The notes beneath the pieces are model-generated. The model was not told the DNA's origin and ran no database searches. It saw only the letters and a list, made by a program, of their open reading frames with translations. Positions 15,780-23,808 of a stretch of 64,000 nt of DNA are shown in pieces. This stretch comes from Arthrobacter sp. SLBN-122 (GTDB taxonomy: Bacteria; Actinomycetota; Actinomycetes; Actinomycetales; Micrococcaceae), in the NCBI RefSeq assembly GCF_006715165.1, contig NZ_VFMS01000001.1, positions 868,001-932,000 of the forward strand, written 5' to 3'. Made by a program: the position numbers and the translations under genes. Position 1 is the stretch's first letter; each line of letters starts with the position of its first letter.

Positions 15780-16780
15780 GCTGCGTATTCCTTCGTCGTC
15801 ATTGACTCTTTTGCCTGCTGTTTTGCTGCGTAAGCCGCCGCTGCCTCGCGGACCCAGGCGCCGTCGTCGTGCGCTTCCCTCCGTCGCTCAAGGCGCTGGG
15901 CGTTGCAGGGACCGCGGCCGGCCAGGACTTCCTGGAACTCGTGCCAGTCCAGGGGGCCGTGCTCCCACTTTTTGGTGTCCTCGTTGAAGCGGACCTGGTC
16001 ATCCGGGAGGGTGAGGCCCAAGACCCGGACCTGCTCCACCATCATGCCCACGAAGCGGCTGCGGAGCTCGTCATTGCTGAACCGCTTAATGTTCCAGGCC
16101 ATGGACTGCTTGGAGTTGGGCGAATCGTCGTCCGGCGGGCCGAACATCATCAGGGCCGGGGCGTACCAGCGGTTCACGGCGTCCTGGGCCATCTGCTTCT
16201 GCTCCGGGGTGCCGTTGGAGAGCTCGAGGAGGATCTCGAAGCCCTGGCGCTGGTGGAAGGACTCTTCCTTGCAGATGCGCACCATGGCGCGGCCGTAGGG
16301 GCCGTAGGAAGCGCGGCACAGCGGGACCTGGTTGCAGATGGCTGCGCCGTCCACCAGCCAGCCGATGGCGCCCATGTCCGCCCAGGTCAGGGCCGGGTAG
16401 TTGAAGATGCTGGAGTAGCGGGCCTTGCCGGCGATGAGGTCGTCCATCATCTTGTCCCGGCTTTGGCCCAGGGTTTCGGCGGCGCTGTAGAGGTAGAGCC
16501 CGTGGCCGGCTTCGTCCTGGACCTTGGCCATGAGGATGGCCTTGCGCTTCAGGCTGGGGGCGCGGGAAATCCAGTTGGCTTCCGGCTGCATGCCGATGAT
16601 CTCGGAGTGCGCGTGCTGGGAGACCTGGCGCAGGAGGGTCTTGCGGTAGGCCGCGGGCATCCAGTCGCGGGGCTCGATGCGCGAGTCCTCGGCGATGATG
16701 CGGTCGAAGTGGGCCTGGCCTGCGGCTTCTTCTTCCGGGGTTAGCTCAGCGGGCACTGACTGCAGGTTCTGCGCTGCCAT
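15776..16780 (-). CDS. paaA: 1,2-phenylacetyl-CoA epoxidase, catalytic subunit PaaA
   Basis: 334-residue di-iron oxygenase subunit that epoxidises the aromatic ring of phenylacetyl-CoA. The ferritin-like core contains the conserved glutamate/histidine ligands in [45 protein letters not shown] and related helices. Length is right for the family. It is the promoter-proximal gene; upstream are a GGAGCAACC-type ribosome site and a candidate PaaR operator at 16821-16842. Confidence 0.95.
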   Translation of the reverse strand: MAAQNLQSVPAELTPEEEAAGQAHFDRIIAEDSRIEPRDWMPAAYRKTLLRQVSQHAHSEIIGMQPEANWISRAPSLKRKAILMAKVQDEAGHGLYLYSAAETLGQSRDKMMDDLIAGKARYSSIFNYPALTWADMGAIGWLVDGAAICNQVPLCRASYGPYGRAMVRICKEESFHQRQGFEILLELSNGTPEQKQMAQDAVNRWYAPALMMFGPPDDDSPNSKQSMAWNIKRFSNDELRSRFVGMMVEQVRVLGLTLPDDQVRFNEDTKKWEHGPLDWHEFQEVLAGRGPCNAQRLERRREAHDDGAWVREAAAAYAAKQQAKESMTTKEYAA

Positions 16781-16820
16781 GGTTGCTCCTATGCAAAGAC
16801 CGTCTGGGACGTGCCGAATT

Positions 16821-16842
16821 ATTTACCGACCGTTCGTTCAGG
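16821..16842. promoter_or_regulatory. Candidate PaaR (TetR-family) operator upstream of paaA
   Basis: The 22-bp stretch contains ACCGACCGTTCG and fits the palindromic PaaR pattern I recall from Corynebacterium (ACTnACCGnnCGnnCGGTnAGT) with only a few mismatches. It lies about 40 bp upstream of the paaA start, where a repressor would block transcription. No paaR gene is in the window. The consensus is from memory and the match was made by eye. Confidence 0.5.
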
Positions 16843-16915
16843 ATATGCGGGAGCGGCGGACCCCGTCAAGCGTGTCCTCCCCCTTGCGCTTCCGTCGCAC
16901 ACCGGCCTTGCGCTC

Positions 16916-16945
16916 CATAACCGGCCCCGGCCCACACCGGTTATG
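16916..16945. repeat. Perfect 9-bp inverted repeat
   Basis: CATAACCGG (16916-16924) and CCGGTTATG (16937-16945) are separated by 12 bp. It lies about 135 bp upstream of paaA, just before the tandem array. It could be a second regulatory site or an insertion scar. Confidence 0.4.
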
Positions 16946-16977
16946 CGGCGCCTAGCCGGTTACGCGATCCGGCCCGT

Positions 16978-17133
16978 CCAACGCCCGCTCACCTCTGGCG
17001 CCCCTTCCTGCAACGCCTGCTCAGGTTCTGCACGTTTTCCTCCAACGCCCGCTCAGCTCCTGCACGTTTTCCTCCAACGCCCGCCCACCTCCTGCACGTT
17101 TTCCTCCAACCCCGCCCACCTCCTGCACCTGGG
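16978..17133. repeat. Tandem array of about five 32-bp imperfect repeats
   Basis: Units begin near 16978, 17010, 17042, 17074 and 17106. Each begins with CCAACGCCCGC or a near match and most continue with CTCCTGCACGTTTTCCT. Units three and four are almost identical; the outer ones have drifted, as expected from array expansion at the centre. No coding function is apparent. Confidence 0.75.
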
Positions 17134-17302
17134 GTGCGTGCCGCCGTCGTAATACAGCCCGAGTACTCTGGTCCACCCGCTCATCGCCGTCATATACTGA
17201 CCGGGCTTTGATTGGCCCAAAACAGCGAAATCTCACGGTTCGGCGTCTCGACGCCGGCGACAGCCACAGCGCGCAGCATCCCGAATCCACAGACACCGGC
17301 GG

Positions 17303-18325
17303 ATGGTCATGAGACGTTTCCTCGCACTCGTATTTGCTGCTGCGCTGGCCTGCACAGCCGTGCCGCTACTGGGCTCAGGTACCGCCCGGGCTGCCGGACT
17401 GTGCGTGGGGGCACCTCCAGCCGACGGCACCGTGTACGCGGAGACCCGGCAGTTCGTGGATACCCAGTCGTGGTGGATGCCGGACACCGACCAGGCCAAC
17501 AACGCGATCACCAACACCGGCCACGCCCACATGGGGGCGTGCATCCCGGAACGCGAAACCATCAGCTCGGGCAACGTCATCGTAAATGTCCGGGTGATCC
17601 TCCACGACAACCCGGGCAAGGCCGATTACGTGGCCATGGTGTTCAAAACCTCCGACAACGAATTCGTCGTCCAGAAGTGTTACCTGCGGGCCGCAGCACC
17701 GGACTTCAGCTGCCCCAGCCCGGCCGGCTCCGGCGAAGGCGACTTCACGTGCAACGGGACCTGCGAGCGCTGGCTGACGTTCTCCCGGCCAATTTCCGCC
17801 TTCAACCATTCGGGGCTGCAGGAGGTCCGTTTCCGCGGGTTCGTTCAGGAGCCTGACGGCAACGAGATGCGGACCAACTTCAACTGGCAGGTCATCATCC
17901 AAAACGGCAAGTCCCCATCCGACGTCTCACGGGATGCGTTCCTGCGGGGCAAGGGCTGGTACACGCACGCCGGGTACTGCGAGGCCTCACTGCAGACTGC
18001 TCCCCTTCCCGACGGGCCGGTGTCGGGCATCTGGTCTCCTCTGGCGGACCTGGCCTCCCACGGCGACGGCTCACGCCCGGCCACCCATTCGTTCGTCTCC
18101 ATCGACCCGGACTTCCACGCCGTTCCGGCCAACCCCGGGACCGTCCTGTGGGACGCGGCGGGGCCTTACGGACCCGACCCTTCGGGGGCCACCCCCGTCT
18201 CGATTGATACGAAGACCCTTGCCAACGGCGTCCACAAGCTGCACCTGCGGACGTCGTGCCGGGACGACAAGCTGGGGTCCACCAACTCCGGCGTGACCGT
18301 CGTTCCCTTCACCGTGGCCAACTGA
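17303..18325 (+). CDS. Secreted protein of unknown function
   Basis: 340-residue protein with a clear signal peptide (MRRFLALVFAAALACTAVPLL, cleavage near ARAAG). The mature protein has about ten cysteines (for example CVGAPP, ACIPE, KCYLRA, FSCPSP, CNGTCERW, GYCEAS, RTSCRD), suggesting several disulfides. It also has a tryptophan/aspartate-rich SWWMPDTDQANN segment and beta-strand-like repeats such as VIVNVRVILHD, and no TM anchor. I do not recognise the family. ATGs at 17303 and 17309 are both possible starts; both precede the signal peptide. It is monocistronic and flanked by non-coding DNA. Confidence 0.7.
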   Translation: MVMRRFLALVFAAALACTAVPLLGSGTARAAGLCVGAPPADGTVYAETRQFVDTQSWWMPDTDQANNAITNTGHAHMGACIPERETISSGNVIVNVRVILHDNPGKADYVAMVFKTSDNEFVVQKCYLRAAAPDFSCPSPAGSGEGDFTCNGTCERWLTFSRPISAFNHSGLQEVRFRGFVQEPDGNEMRTNFNWQVIIQNGKSPSDVSRDAFLRGKGWYTHAGYCEASLQTAPLPDGPVSGIWSPLADLASHGDGSRPATHSFVSIDPDFHAVPANPGTVLWDAAGPYGPDPSGATPVSIDTKTLANGVHKLHLRTSCRDDKLGSTNSGVTVVPFTVAN

Positions 18326-18405
18326 GGGCCACCCCTGGGAGCAGGGTGACGATACAGCGTGCGCGGGGCAGGCGGTCCGCTGCAAAGCAGACGTGCAATG
18401 CAGCA

Positions 18406-18603
18406 GAAGTGAACTGGAACTCTTCGGATCCGCGCTGGCCGGAGCTGAACCGGAGATCTGCAGAAGCAGGCGTACGCAGCTCCCTGGGCGTCCCGCTGGA
18501 AATCACCGGTGGCGCCAGCGCCGCATTGAACTTTATTGCGTCCAAACCCGGAGTGTTCACCGCAGACGTTTACGACAAAGCCGTCGGCTTCGCCGCTGCA
18601 GCA
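18406..18603 (+). pseudogene. Remnant of a GAF domain (GAF/ANTAR-type protein)
   Basis: One plus-strand frame reads SSDPRWPELNRRSAEAGVRSSLGVPLEITGG followed by ASAALNFIASKPGVFTADVYDKAVGFAAAA. This closely resembles the GAF domain of actinobacterial GAF-ANTAR regulators. There is no start codon in context, no preceding GAF half and no ANTAR domain after it. The similarity stops abruptly near 18603, where another gene remnant begins in a different frame. Confidence 0.65.
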
Positions 18604-18608
18604 CACGG

Positions 18609-18800
18609 GTTGCCAAGTGTATTGGGGACCGAACAGTTATCCGCTCGGACTCAGATCCCTTGGTGCCACCGAAAGCATCCGATGACCTTGCCAGACGACT
18701 GGACGCCCGGCTGCAGGTTCATCAGGGAGCAGGACACTTCATGACCGAAGACGGCGTGACTAGCCTGCCGGCTCTGCTTGATTTGATCCTGTCCCGGTAG
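18609..18800 (+). pseudogene. C-terminal remnant of an RBBP9/YdeN-like serine hydrolase
   Basis: A plus-strand frame reads DRTVIRSDSDPLVPPKASDDLARRL and then QVHQGAGHFMTEDGVTSLPALLDLIL to a stop at 18800. The SDSDPLVP segment and the GAGHF motif are the acid and histidine regions of small alpha/beta hydrolases such as RBBP9/YdeN. The nucleophile half is missing. It abuts the GAF remnant, so the two are probably joined by a deletion. Confidence 0.65.
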
Positions 18801-18932
18801 CATCACCAAAACGTGAATTCGCCCCCAAGGGCAGCTTCGAATTGACAGCCTGCTTATCTTTGTGCTACGCCGAAAGTGTCCCTAGGTAACGGTCCAATGA
18901 CCCGCCGCAGGGGCATTCGGAAAGGCAAGATC

Positions 18933-19325
18933 ATGAACAACAACGGCAATACCGAAAACACCCCGGATGCCATCGGTCCGGAGGAAACCCCTGAGGAACC
19001 CGACCTGCGCGGGCGCTACGTCGAAGGCAACTTTGGCAAGGGCGGAACACAGCATGGCCGCCATAGCGACGACGAGGAGGGCCAGTACATCGAAGGGAAC
19101 TACGGCGTGGCGGGCAACGAAGGCGGCCTGCCCGAACCCCTGGGCGACAAGACGCTGGGAGCCGGGCGCTACATCAAAGCCGACTATGGCGGGGCCGGAG
19201 CCACCAAAGGCAGGACTGCCGACTCGGAAATCGGCCGGTACCCGGAAGGTGACTACGGGAAGGGCGGCGCCGTGGATCCCACGCGAAAGCCGCGCCGCGG
19301 ATCCGGCACCCCAACAGAGCACTGA
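18933..19325 (+). CDS. Small acidic repeat protein (four GRYxEGxYGxGG repeats)
   Basis: 130-residue hydrophilic protein without signal peptide or membrane segment. Four imperfect repeats make up the body: GRYVEGNFGKGG, GQYIEGNYGVAG, GRYIKADYGGAG and GRYPEGDYGKGG, separated by 20-25 residue polar linkers. The N-terminus is rich in Asn, Glu and Pro. It is probably intrinsically disordered. The ATG at 18933 is favoured by an AAAGG site about 10 bp upstream; an in-frame start at 18876 would add a basic extension. No function is known to me. Confidence 0.7.
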   Translation: MNNNGNTENTPDAIGPEETPEEPDLRGRYVEGNFGKGGTQHGRHSDDEEGQYIEGNYGVAGNEGGLPEPLGDKTLGAGRYIKADYGGAGATKGRTADSEIGRYPEGDYGKGGAVDPTRKPRRGSGTPTEH

Positions 19326-19429
19326 CACAGCCCGCGAAAGCACGCACATCCGGCCAATAGCCTTCGGAGCTTCTTGGTGGAAGCCACGAAAAGCAGAGCG
19401 CTTGAGAAACGACGAGAGCGGCCGGCACT

Positions 19430-20269
19430 TTGACTGATGAATCACGCACAGGCGGCACCGAGGGCCCCAGCGCGGAACTGCACGATGACCGTTTCGTTGG
19501 CGGCCAGGACCTGACGCAGTGGGACTCCAAAAGCGGCCGTTCCCTCACCGACCTCTTCCTCCGGACGAGCCGGTGGCTGGGCCCACACGGGGCCCTGGTC
19601 CTGACATTGCTCCTGGGGCTCGCCATTGCCGCCCTGCTCACCACCTTGTTCGCCGCCGTGTACGAGTCGGTGGTCCAAGCCGACGGGGTTGCCGTTCTGG
19701 ACCAGCCCGCCCTCAGCGCCGGTAAAGCCGTGCGCTCACCTGCGCTGGACATCGCCGTGACTGCCTACACGGACATCGGCGGCACCATCGGCATGCCGAT
19801 CCTCGCCGTGGCCACGCTCCTGGCGCTTGCCCTCCGAAGGCGGTCCTGGACGCCGGTGATCCTCATCGCCGCGGCGGGAGCCGGCTCCCTGGCAATGACG
19901 ATTGCAGGCAAGCAGTTCTTCGGCAGGGCCCGGCCCAGCGTTTCCGATGCCGCGCCCCCTTACGACTACACCGCCTCATTCCTCAGCGGCCACTCCCTCA
20001 ACGCCGTAGTGATCGCCGGAACCGTCCCGTACCTCCTCATCCTCCGGGAAAAATCACGACGTGCACGGGCGCTCACCGCTGCTGCGGCCGCCGCCTTCGC
20101 TGTGACGATCGGGCTGAGCCGGGTGTACCTGGGCCACCACTGGCTGACCGACGTCGTGGCCGCCTGGGTTCTCGGGGCCGCCTGGCTCGCGCTGGTCATC
20201 ACAGCACACCGCCTCTACCTGACCAGCCGCGCCAGGACGCTTCCAACCGGAACCTCATCCCCACGCTGA
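19430..20269 (+). CDS. PAP2-family membrane phosphatase
   Basis: 279-residue membrane protein with about six hydrophobic segments and a long polar N-terminus (about 50 residues). All three PAP2 motifs are present: KQFFGRARP, the SGH motif in SFLSGHSLNA, and SRVYLGHHWLTDV with the catalytic His. Such enzymes dephosphorylate phosphatidic acid, undecaprenyl pyrophosphate or related lipids outside the membrane. The TTG at 19430 is the start used here; a later start is possible since the first 50 residues are not part of the domain. Confidence 0.9.
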   Translation: MTDESRTGGTEGPSAELHDDRFVGGQDLTQWDSKSGRSLTDLFLRTSRWLGPHGALVLTLLLGLAIAALLTTLFAAVYESVVQADGVAVLDQPALSAGKAVRSPALDIAVTAYTDIGGTIGMPILAVATLLALALRRRSWTPVILIAAAGAGSLAMTIAGKQFFGRARPSVSDAAPPYDYTASFLSGHSLNAVVIAGTVPYLLILREKSRRARALTAAAAAAFAVTIGLSRVYLGHHWLTDVVAAWVLGAAWLALVITAHRLYLTSRARTLPTGTSSPR

Positions 20270-20417
20270 TCCTGCTGGGCAGCTTCCTGATTCCGTTCAG
20301 CGCGGTCCTCTTCGGAGTCGAGGGGCACGGGGACGAAAAAAGCAGCCAACATGAGGGCAATCTTTATCCAGTCGGTTTACATTAGCTTGAAGCCGATGAA
20401 GCCTTTGGGGGGTACAA
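20270..20417 (+). other. Short intergenic stretch with possible gene remnant
   Basis: One frame reads NLIPTLILLGSFLIPFSAVLFGVEG right after the phosphatase stop, resembling a membrane helix of PrsW-like proteins. The similarity is too short to call a pseudogene. The rest should contain the promoter of the next gene. Confidence 0.2.
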
Positions 20418-20795
20418 GTGATGGCACCTGTTAGATCAGGCAAAGCTGAGCTGTTTTTGGACGAACAAGAGATTCTTCAGCTGACATGGGCGCGCCACGC
20501 TGTCATCCGATCGAGTGATGCCGAAGCAGCTGTGCGCATGGTCAACGAGCTATGCGCACAAACGGAGCGTCCGCTGCTGGTCGACATGGCCACCACGTCC
20601 GCTGTCAGCCGTGGAGCCCGTGCTGTCTTCGCCCGGACCTGCCAGGCATCACAAGTGGCGCTCCTGGGCGCGTCCCCAGTAGACAAAGTCGTTGCCAACT
20701 TTGTTTTAGCCATGAACAAAACGCCCCGCCCCAAGCGCTTTTTCACCTCCAGGGCAGAAGCCATGGCATGGCTGATGACAAGCCCTTCTGCATGA
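20418..20795 (+). CDS. Small STAS/SpoIIAA-like protein (paralogue A)
   Basis: 125-residue cytosolic protein with alternating strands and helices, including RPLLVDMATTSAVSRGARAVFA, VALLGASPVDKVVANFVL and the ending PKRFFTSRAEAMAWLM. This pattern matches small actinobacterial proteins (SpoIIAA/STAS-like, DUF7793 type) of unknown function. It has a paralogue at 22324-22728 with the same C-terminal signature. Start is GTG at 20418 or the adjacent ATG at 20421, preceded by a GGGGGG ribosome site. Confidence 0.65.
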   Translation: MMAPVRSGKAELFLDEQEILQLTWARHAVIRSSDAEAAVRMVNELCAQTERPLLVDMATTSAVSRGARAVFARTCQASQVALLGASPVDKVVANFVLAMNKTPRPKRFFTSRAEAMAWLMTSPSA

Positions 20796-21000
20796 TGTGA
20801 CCTCACGCCGGGACGCGTGGGAGGATCGGCGCTCTAAGGGACTGGGGAATTTTGCCTTGTGGTCAGCGACAGGGAGGCTGGCTGCGCCCGAAAATAGGCA
20901 GTAGGCTTACTATTTCCGTAGCTGGGTGCTCGCAGCACAGGGAGTGCCTGATTGACCAGAACCCAACCGGCGGCCTGATGCCGCAAAAGGAGTCCGCATC

Positions 21001-22212
21001 ATGAAAGCACTCGTATGGCACGGCGAAGGCGATATCCGCCTCGACAGCGTTGACGATCCGGCAATCCTGGATCCGAATGACGCGATTGTCCGCATCACCC
21101 GCAGCGCGATCTGTGGCACGGACCTGCACTTCATCCGCGGCACCATGTCCGGGATGAAGGAAGGAACCATCCTGGGCCATGAAGCCGTAGGCGAGGTAAC
21201 CGCCGTGGGCAAGGCCGTGCGCCGGTTCGCCCCGGGTGACCGCGTGATCGTGTCCTCCACCATGTCCTGCGGCGTGTGCTGGCAGTGCCGGGCGGGCCAC
21301 ACCGCCCAGTGCGACACCGCCAACCCGAACGGGCCGCAGGCAGGGACCTGCTTCTTCGGCGGCCCCGAAACCACCGGCCCTATAAACGGACTGCAGGCCG
21401 AGTACGCACGGATTCCCTGGGCCTCGAACACCCTGACCTCCATTCCCGACAACGTCAGCGACGAGCAGGCCATCCTGCTTTCGGACATCTTCCCCACCGC
21501 GTGGTTCGGCGCGCAGCTGGCCGGCATCCAGCGCGGCGACACGGTGGCCGTGTACGGGGCGGGCATCGTGGGGCAGCTGGCCATCGCGTCGGCATTCCGG
21601 CAGGGCGCGTCCCGGGTATTCGCGATCGACGGCATTGAGACCCGACTGGTCCAGGCCCTCGACCAGAACGCGGACGTCATCAACTTCAACGCCGAGGACC
21701 CGGTGGAGACCCTGATGGAGTCGACGCTGGGGATCGGCGTGGACGCCGTGATCGACGCCGTGGGCGTGGATGCGCAGCGGCCATGGGCCGGCCCCGCGGC
21801 AGCGAAGGGCGAGGAGCAGGCGGAGCAGTTCGCGCAGGAGGTGGCCCAGGTAGCCCCCGAAACCAACGTCCAGGGCGAAAACTGGGTGCCGGGCAACGCC
21901 CCCTCCCAGGTTTCCCAATGGAGCGTGGAGACGGTGCGGAAGTACGGGCGGATCGGCATCATCGGGGTATACAGCCCGACCATGACGACCTACCCCATCG
22001 GCCAGGCCATGAACAAGAACCTGACCATCCGCATGGGCAACTGCGACCACCGGTCCGTCACGCCGCCCCTGGTGGACCTGGTGGCCTCCGGCGTCTTCGA
22101 CCCCACCACGTTCATCACACAGCACGAGCCGATCAGCGACGTGGTGGACGCCTACCTGAACTTCGACCGACGCGAGGAAGGCTGGCTCAAGACCGTCCTG
22201 ACCACGGCTTAG
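21001..22212 (+). CDS. Zinc-dependent alcohol dehydrogenase (formaldehyde-dehydrogenase-like)
   Basis: 403-residue medium-chain dehydrogenase. Catalytic zinc ligands are seen in ICGTDLHF and GHEAVGEV, and the structural zinc site is the four-cysteine cluster CGVCWQCRAGHTAQC. NAD(P) binding is through the VAVYGAGIVGQLAIA Rossmann motif. The extra region around PWAGPAAAKGEEQAEQFAQEVAQV and the length of about 400 residues are typical of the glutathione-independent formaldehyde dehydrogenase-like branch. The physiological alcohol or aldehyde is unknown. It is flanked by two paralogous small proteins and followed by a strong hairpin. Confidence 0.88.
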   Translation: MKALVWHGEGDIRLDSVDDPAILDPNDAIVRITRSAICGTDLHFIRGTMSGMKEGTILGHEAVGEVTAVGKAVRRFAPGDRVIVSSTMSCGVCWQCRAGHTAQCDTANPNGPQAGTCFFGGPETTGPINGLQAEYARIPWASNTLTSIPDNVSDEQAILLSDIFPTAWFGAQLAGIQRGDTVAVYGAGIVGQLAIASAFRQGASRVFAIDGIETRLVQALDQNADVINFNAEDPVETLMESTLGIGVDAVIDAVGVDAQRPWAGPAAAKGEEQAEQFAQEVAQVAPETNVQGENWVPGNAPSQVSQWSVETVRKYGRIGIIGVYSPTMTTYPIGQAMNKNLTIRMGNCDHRSVTPPLVDLVASGVFDPTTFITQHEPISDVVDAYLNFDRREEGWLKTVLTTA

Positions 22213-22221
22213 CCTCTCCCC

Positions 22222-22269
22222 TGCATCACCGGCGGTCCGCGCCTTTTGGCGCGGGCCGCCGGTGATGCA
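22222..22269 (+). terminator. Long hairpin downstream of the alcohol dehydrogenase
   Basis: A GC-rich inverted repeat (TGCATCACCGGCGG and its complement, with GCGC pairing inside a CCTTTTGG tip) spans the gap after the stop codon. It is followed by a weak T-rich stretch (CCTTTCTT). It is likely a terminator, although the poly-U tract is poor. Confidence 0.65.
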
Positions 22270-22323
22270 TTCCCTGATGCCTTTCTTGGTGTGTCCCCCG
22301 ACATTGGGGAACAGTAGTAAGGG

Positions 22324-22728
22324 ATGAAAGACCAAGAAGATGAAGATGTCACCGGAACCATCGAGCTCTCAGGCACAGTGCTGCACCTGAAGTGGGAGCA
22401 CGGTGATGTGGTGACGGAAAGCGACGCCAGGGCGCTGATGAGGCGTGCCAAGATCCTCAGCGCCGGCCGCACCCTCCCGCTGCTGGTGGAAATGACGGGC
22501 CTGGCGTGGATCGATCAAGGCGCCCAGAAAGCTTTTGCCGGAACCTGGCCACTGACACGCGCGGCACTGGTGGGCACCTCTCCCGTCGACCAGACCCTGG
22601 CACATTTTTACGCGGGGAGGCACACGCCGGTGCACCCCACACGGTTCTTTACATCATTGGACGAGGCGATGAGCTGGCTGATGGAGCACCATCACGAACA
22701 CGGGCACGACCAGACCGGCGCCGGTTAA
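22324..22728 (+). CDS. Small STAS/SpoIIAA-like protein (paralogue B)
   Basis: 134-residue protein with the same plan as the gene at 20418: LPLLVEMTGLAWIDQGAQKAFA, then AALVGTSPVDQTLAHFYAG, then PTRFFTSLDEAMSWLM. The C-terminus ends in a histidine-rich tail (HHHEHGHDQ) that the paralogue lacks and that might bind metal. It starts about 110 bp after the dehydrogenase. Function unknown. Confidence 0.65.
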   Translation: MKDQEDEDVTGTIELSGTVLHLKWEHGDVVTESDARALMRRAKILSAGRTLPLLVEMTGLAWIDQGAQKAFAGTWPLTRAALVGTSPVDQTLAHFYAGRHTPVHPTRFFTSLDEAMSWLMEHHHEHGHDQTGAG

Positions 22729-22990
22729 TTTCGTACCCGGCCGTAATCCCGGCGAGCAGTACCAGGGTTCCGGTCAGTCTCAGCCACCACGAGTCGCTGG
22801 TGCCCGGCAGGACCATCGACAGGAACACCAGGCCCAGGGCGGCAATCCCGATCCACGAAGTCCAGGGGCGCCCGGCATCCGGAATCCCACCACGGGCAGG
22901 AGACCTGTGTCCTGGTGGCGGCGCAGCCGCAGCTGGCAGGCGAAGATGGTGATCCAGAGGACCAGGATGCACACGGCGCAGGCACTCAGG
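22700..22990 (-). pseudogene. 3' remnant of an APC-family amino-acid permease
   Basis: On the minus strand two frames together read CILVLWITIFACQLRLRRHQDTGLLPVVGFRMPGAP and then WTSWIGIAALGLVFLSMVLPGTSDSWWLRL with TLVLLAGITAGYEINRR. That is the last transmembrane pair and tail of an amino-acid permease, broken by a frameshift between MPGAP and WTSWIG. The first ten helices are absent. Its 3' end overlaps the stop region of the gene at 22324. Confidence 0.6.
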
Positions 22991-23316
22991 CGGCCGGTTT
23001 CGCGGGCCGTTGTTGAGCCGGCGGCGGCGTAGGGGTTTTGACGTTAGGGGCGAGTATCCCGGCTACAAGAAACGGGTACTCAATACGGGGGCGGCGGGCA
23101 GGTGCAGACCGTAGGCTCGTAACGAGAGCTGGCGGCGAAGGTGTTCGTCTGAGACCACGAACACCTACCCCAGCCGCCGCCAGCTCTTCCCACACGGCCC
23201 CCTGGTGCAGCCGCGGCCGCTTCCGCGCAGCCGCTGACTTCCTAGTTCCAAAAGACCCTTTCTCCACGTTTGTGCAGGCCGTACGCTGTGGTGACCCATC
23301 CTCAAAGGAGACATCC
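22991..23316. other. Intergenic region with large hairpin
   Basis: No intact gene is supported here. The main structure is the long hairpin at 23125-23187 (listed separately). A good ribosome site, AAAGGAG, lies at 23303-23310 just before the next gene. Confidence 0.5.
23125..23187. repeat. Long two-part hairpin
   Basis: Outer arms 23125-23137 and 23175-23187 are a perfect 13-bp match (AGAGCTGGCGGCG and its complement). Inner arms 23139-23148 and 23157-23166 are a perfect 10-bp match (AGGTGTTCGT and its complement) with an 8-nt loop. It may be the trace of a mobile element end or a strong structured RNA; no transposase remnant is readable beside it. Confidence 0.6.
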
Positions 23317-23784
23317 ATGCGCACAGCAGAACTCACCGAGACCGAACACGCCCACCGTCTTTCCGAGAACCTCATTAACCAACTGGCCAAGGGCCGGGAA
23401 TGGGCCACGCCGGGGGTGGAGGCGGCGCTGCAGAGAGCGGTGGCAGGACTGGATACCGGCATCGAAACCGCTTCCCCACGCCTCCAGGCGCTCCTGCGCC
23501 GCCTGGCGGACGAACTCGCCGGCGGCGTGGAAACCTACACGCCCCGGGTCCAGGAACGGTTGAGGCGTGTGGGGCCGAAGGCTGCCCCCGTCGCGGTCCA
23601 GGCCCCCCGGCGGGCGGGCAGGATGTTGTGGTGGGCCGGCGCCCTTGCGGCCCTGGCAGGCGGGGCAGCAGTGTGGCGCTCCATGCAAGCGTCCAAGAAA
23701 GAGCCGGCGCCGTCACTCACTTCCCAGGAAAGCAGCAGCACGGATCCGAACGTGGACGCGGACCTAGCCTCCGGCCGGATGTAG
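23317..23784 (+). CDS. Hypothetical single-pass membrane protein
   Basis: 155-residue protein. The N-terminal about 95 residues are helical, with three similar TP-containing segments: GREWATPGVEAALQ, IETASPRLQALLR and VETYTPRVQERLR. A single hydrophobic helix follows (MLWWAGALAALAGGAAVW, about 107-124), then a polar tail. It resembles small actinobacterial envelope proteins with DUF-type names, but no function is known. The ATG at 23317 is set by the AAAGGAG site about 8 bp upstream. Confidence 0.7.
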   Translation: MRTAELTETEHAHRLSENLINQLAKGREWATPGVEAALQRAVAGLDTGIETASPRLQALLRRLADELAGGVETYTPRVQERLRRVGPKAAPVAVQAPRRAGRMLWWAGALAALAGGAAVWRSMQASKKEPAPSLTSQESSSTDPNVDADLASGRM

Positions 23785-23808
23785 GAGCGCGCCCTACGGA
23801 GGCAGCAG

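Larger units (their letters stand above)
16781..17302. other. Intergenic region between paaA and a secreted protein
   Basis: No gene is supported here. The 522 bp contain the candidate PaaR operator (16821-16842), an inverted repeat (16916-16945) and a five-unit 32-bp tandem array (16978-17133). The last about 170 bp should hold the promoter of the secreted protein that starts at 17303. Confidence 0.6.

Noticed and set aside
16978..17133. CRISPR array
   Set aside because: The units are contiguous 32-bp tandem repeats without unique spacers, and no cas gene is nearby.
20863..22335. 490-codon minus-strand frame opposite the alcohol dehydrogenase
   Set aside because: It is antisense to a gene with complete zinc and Rossmann motifs and shows no domain of its own.
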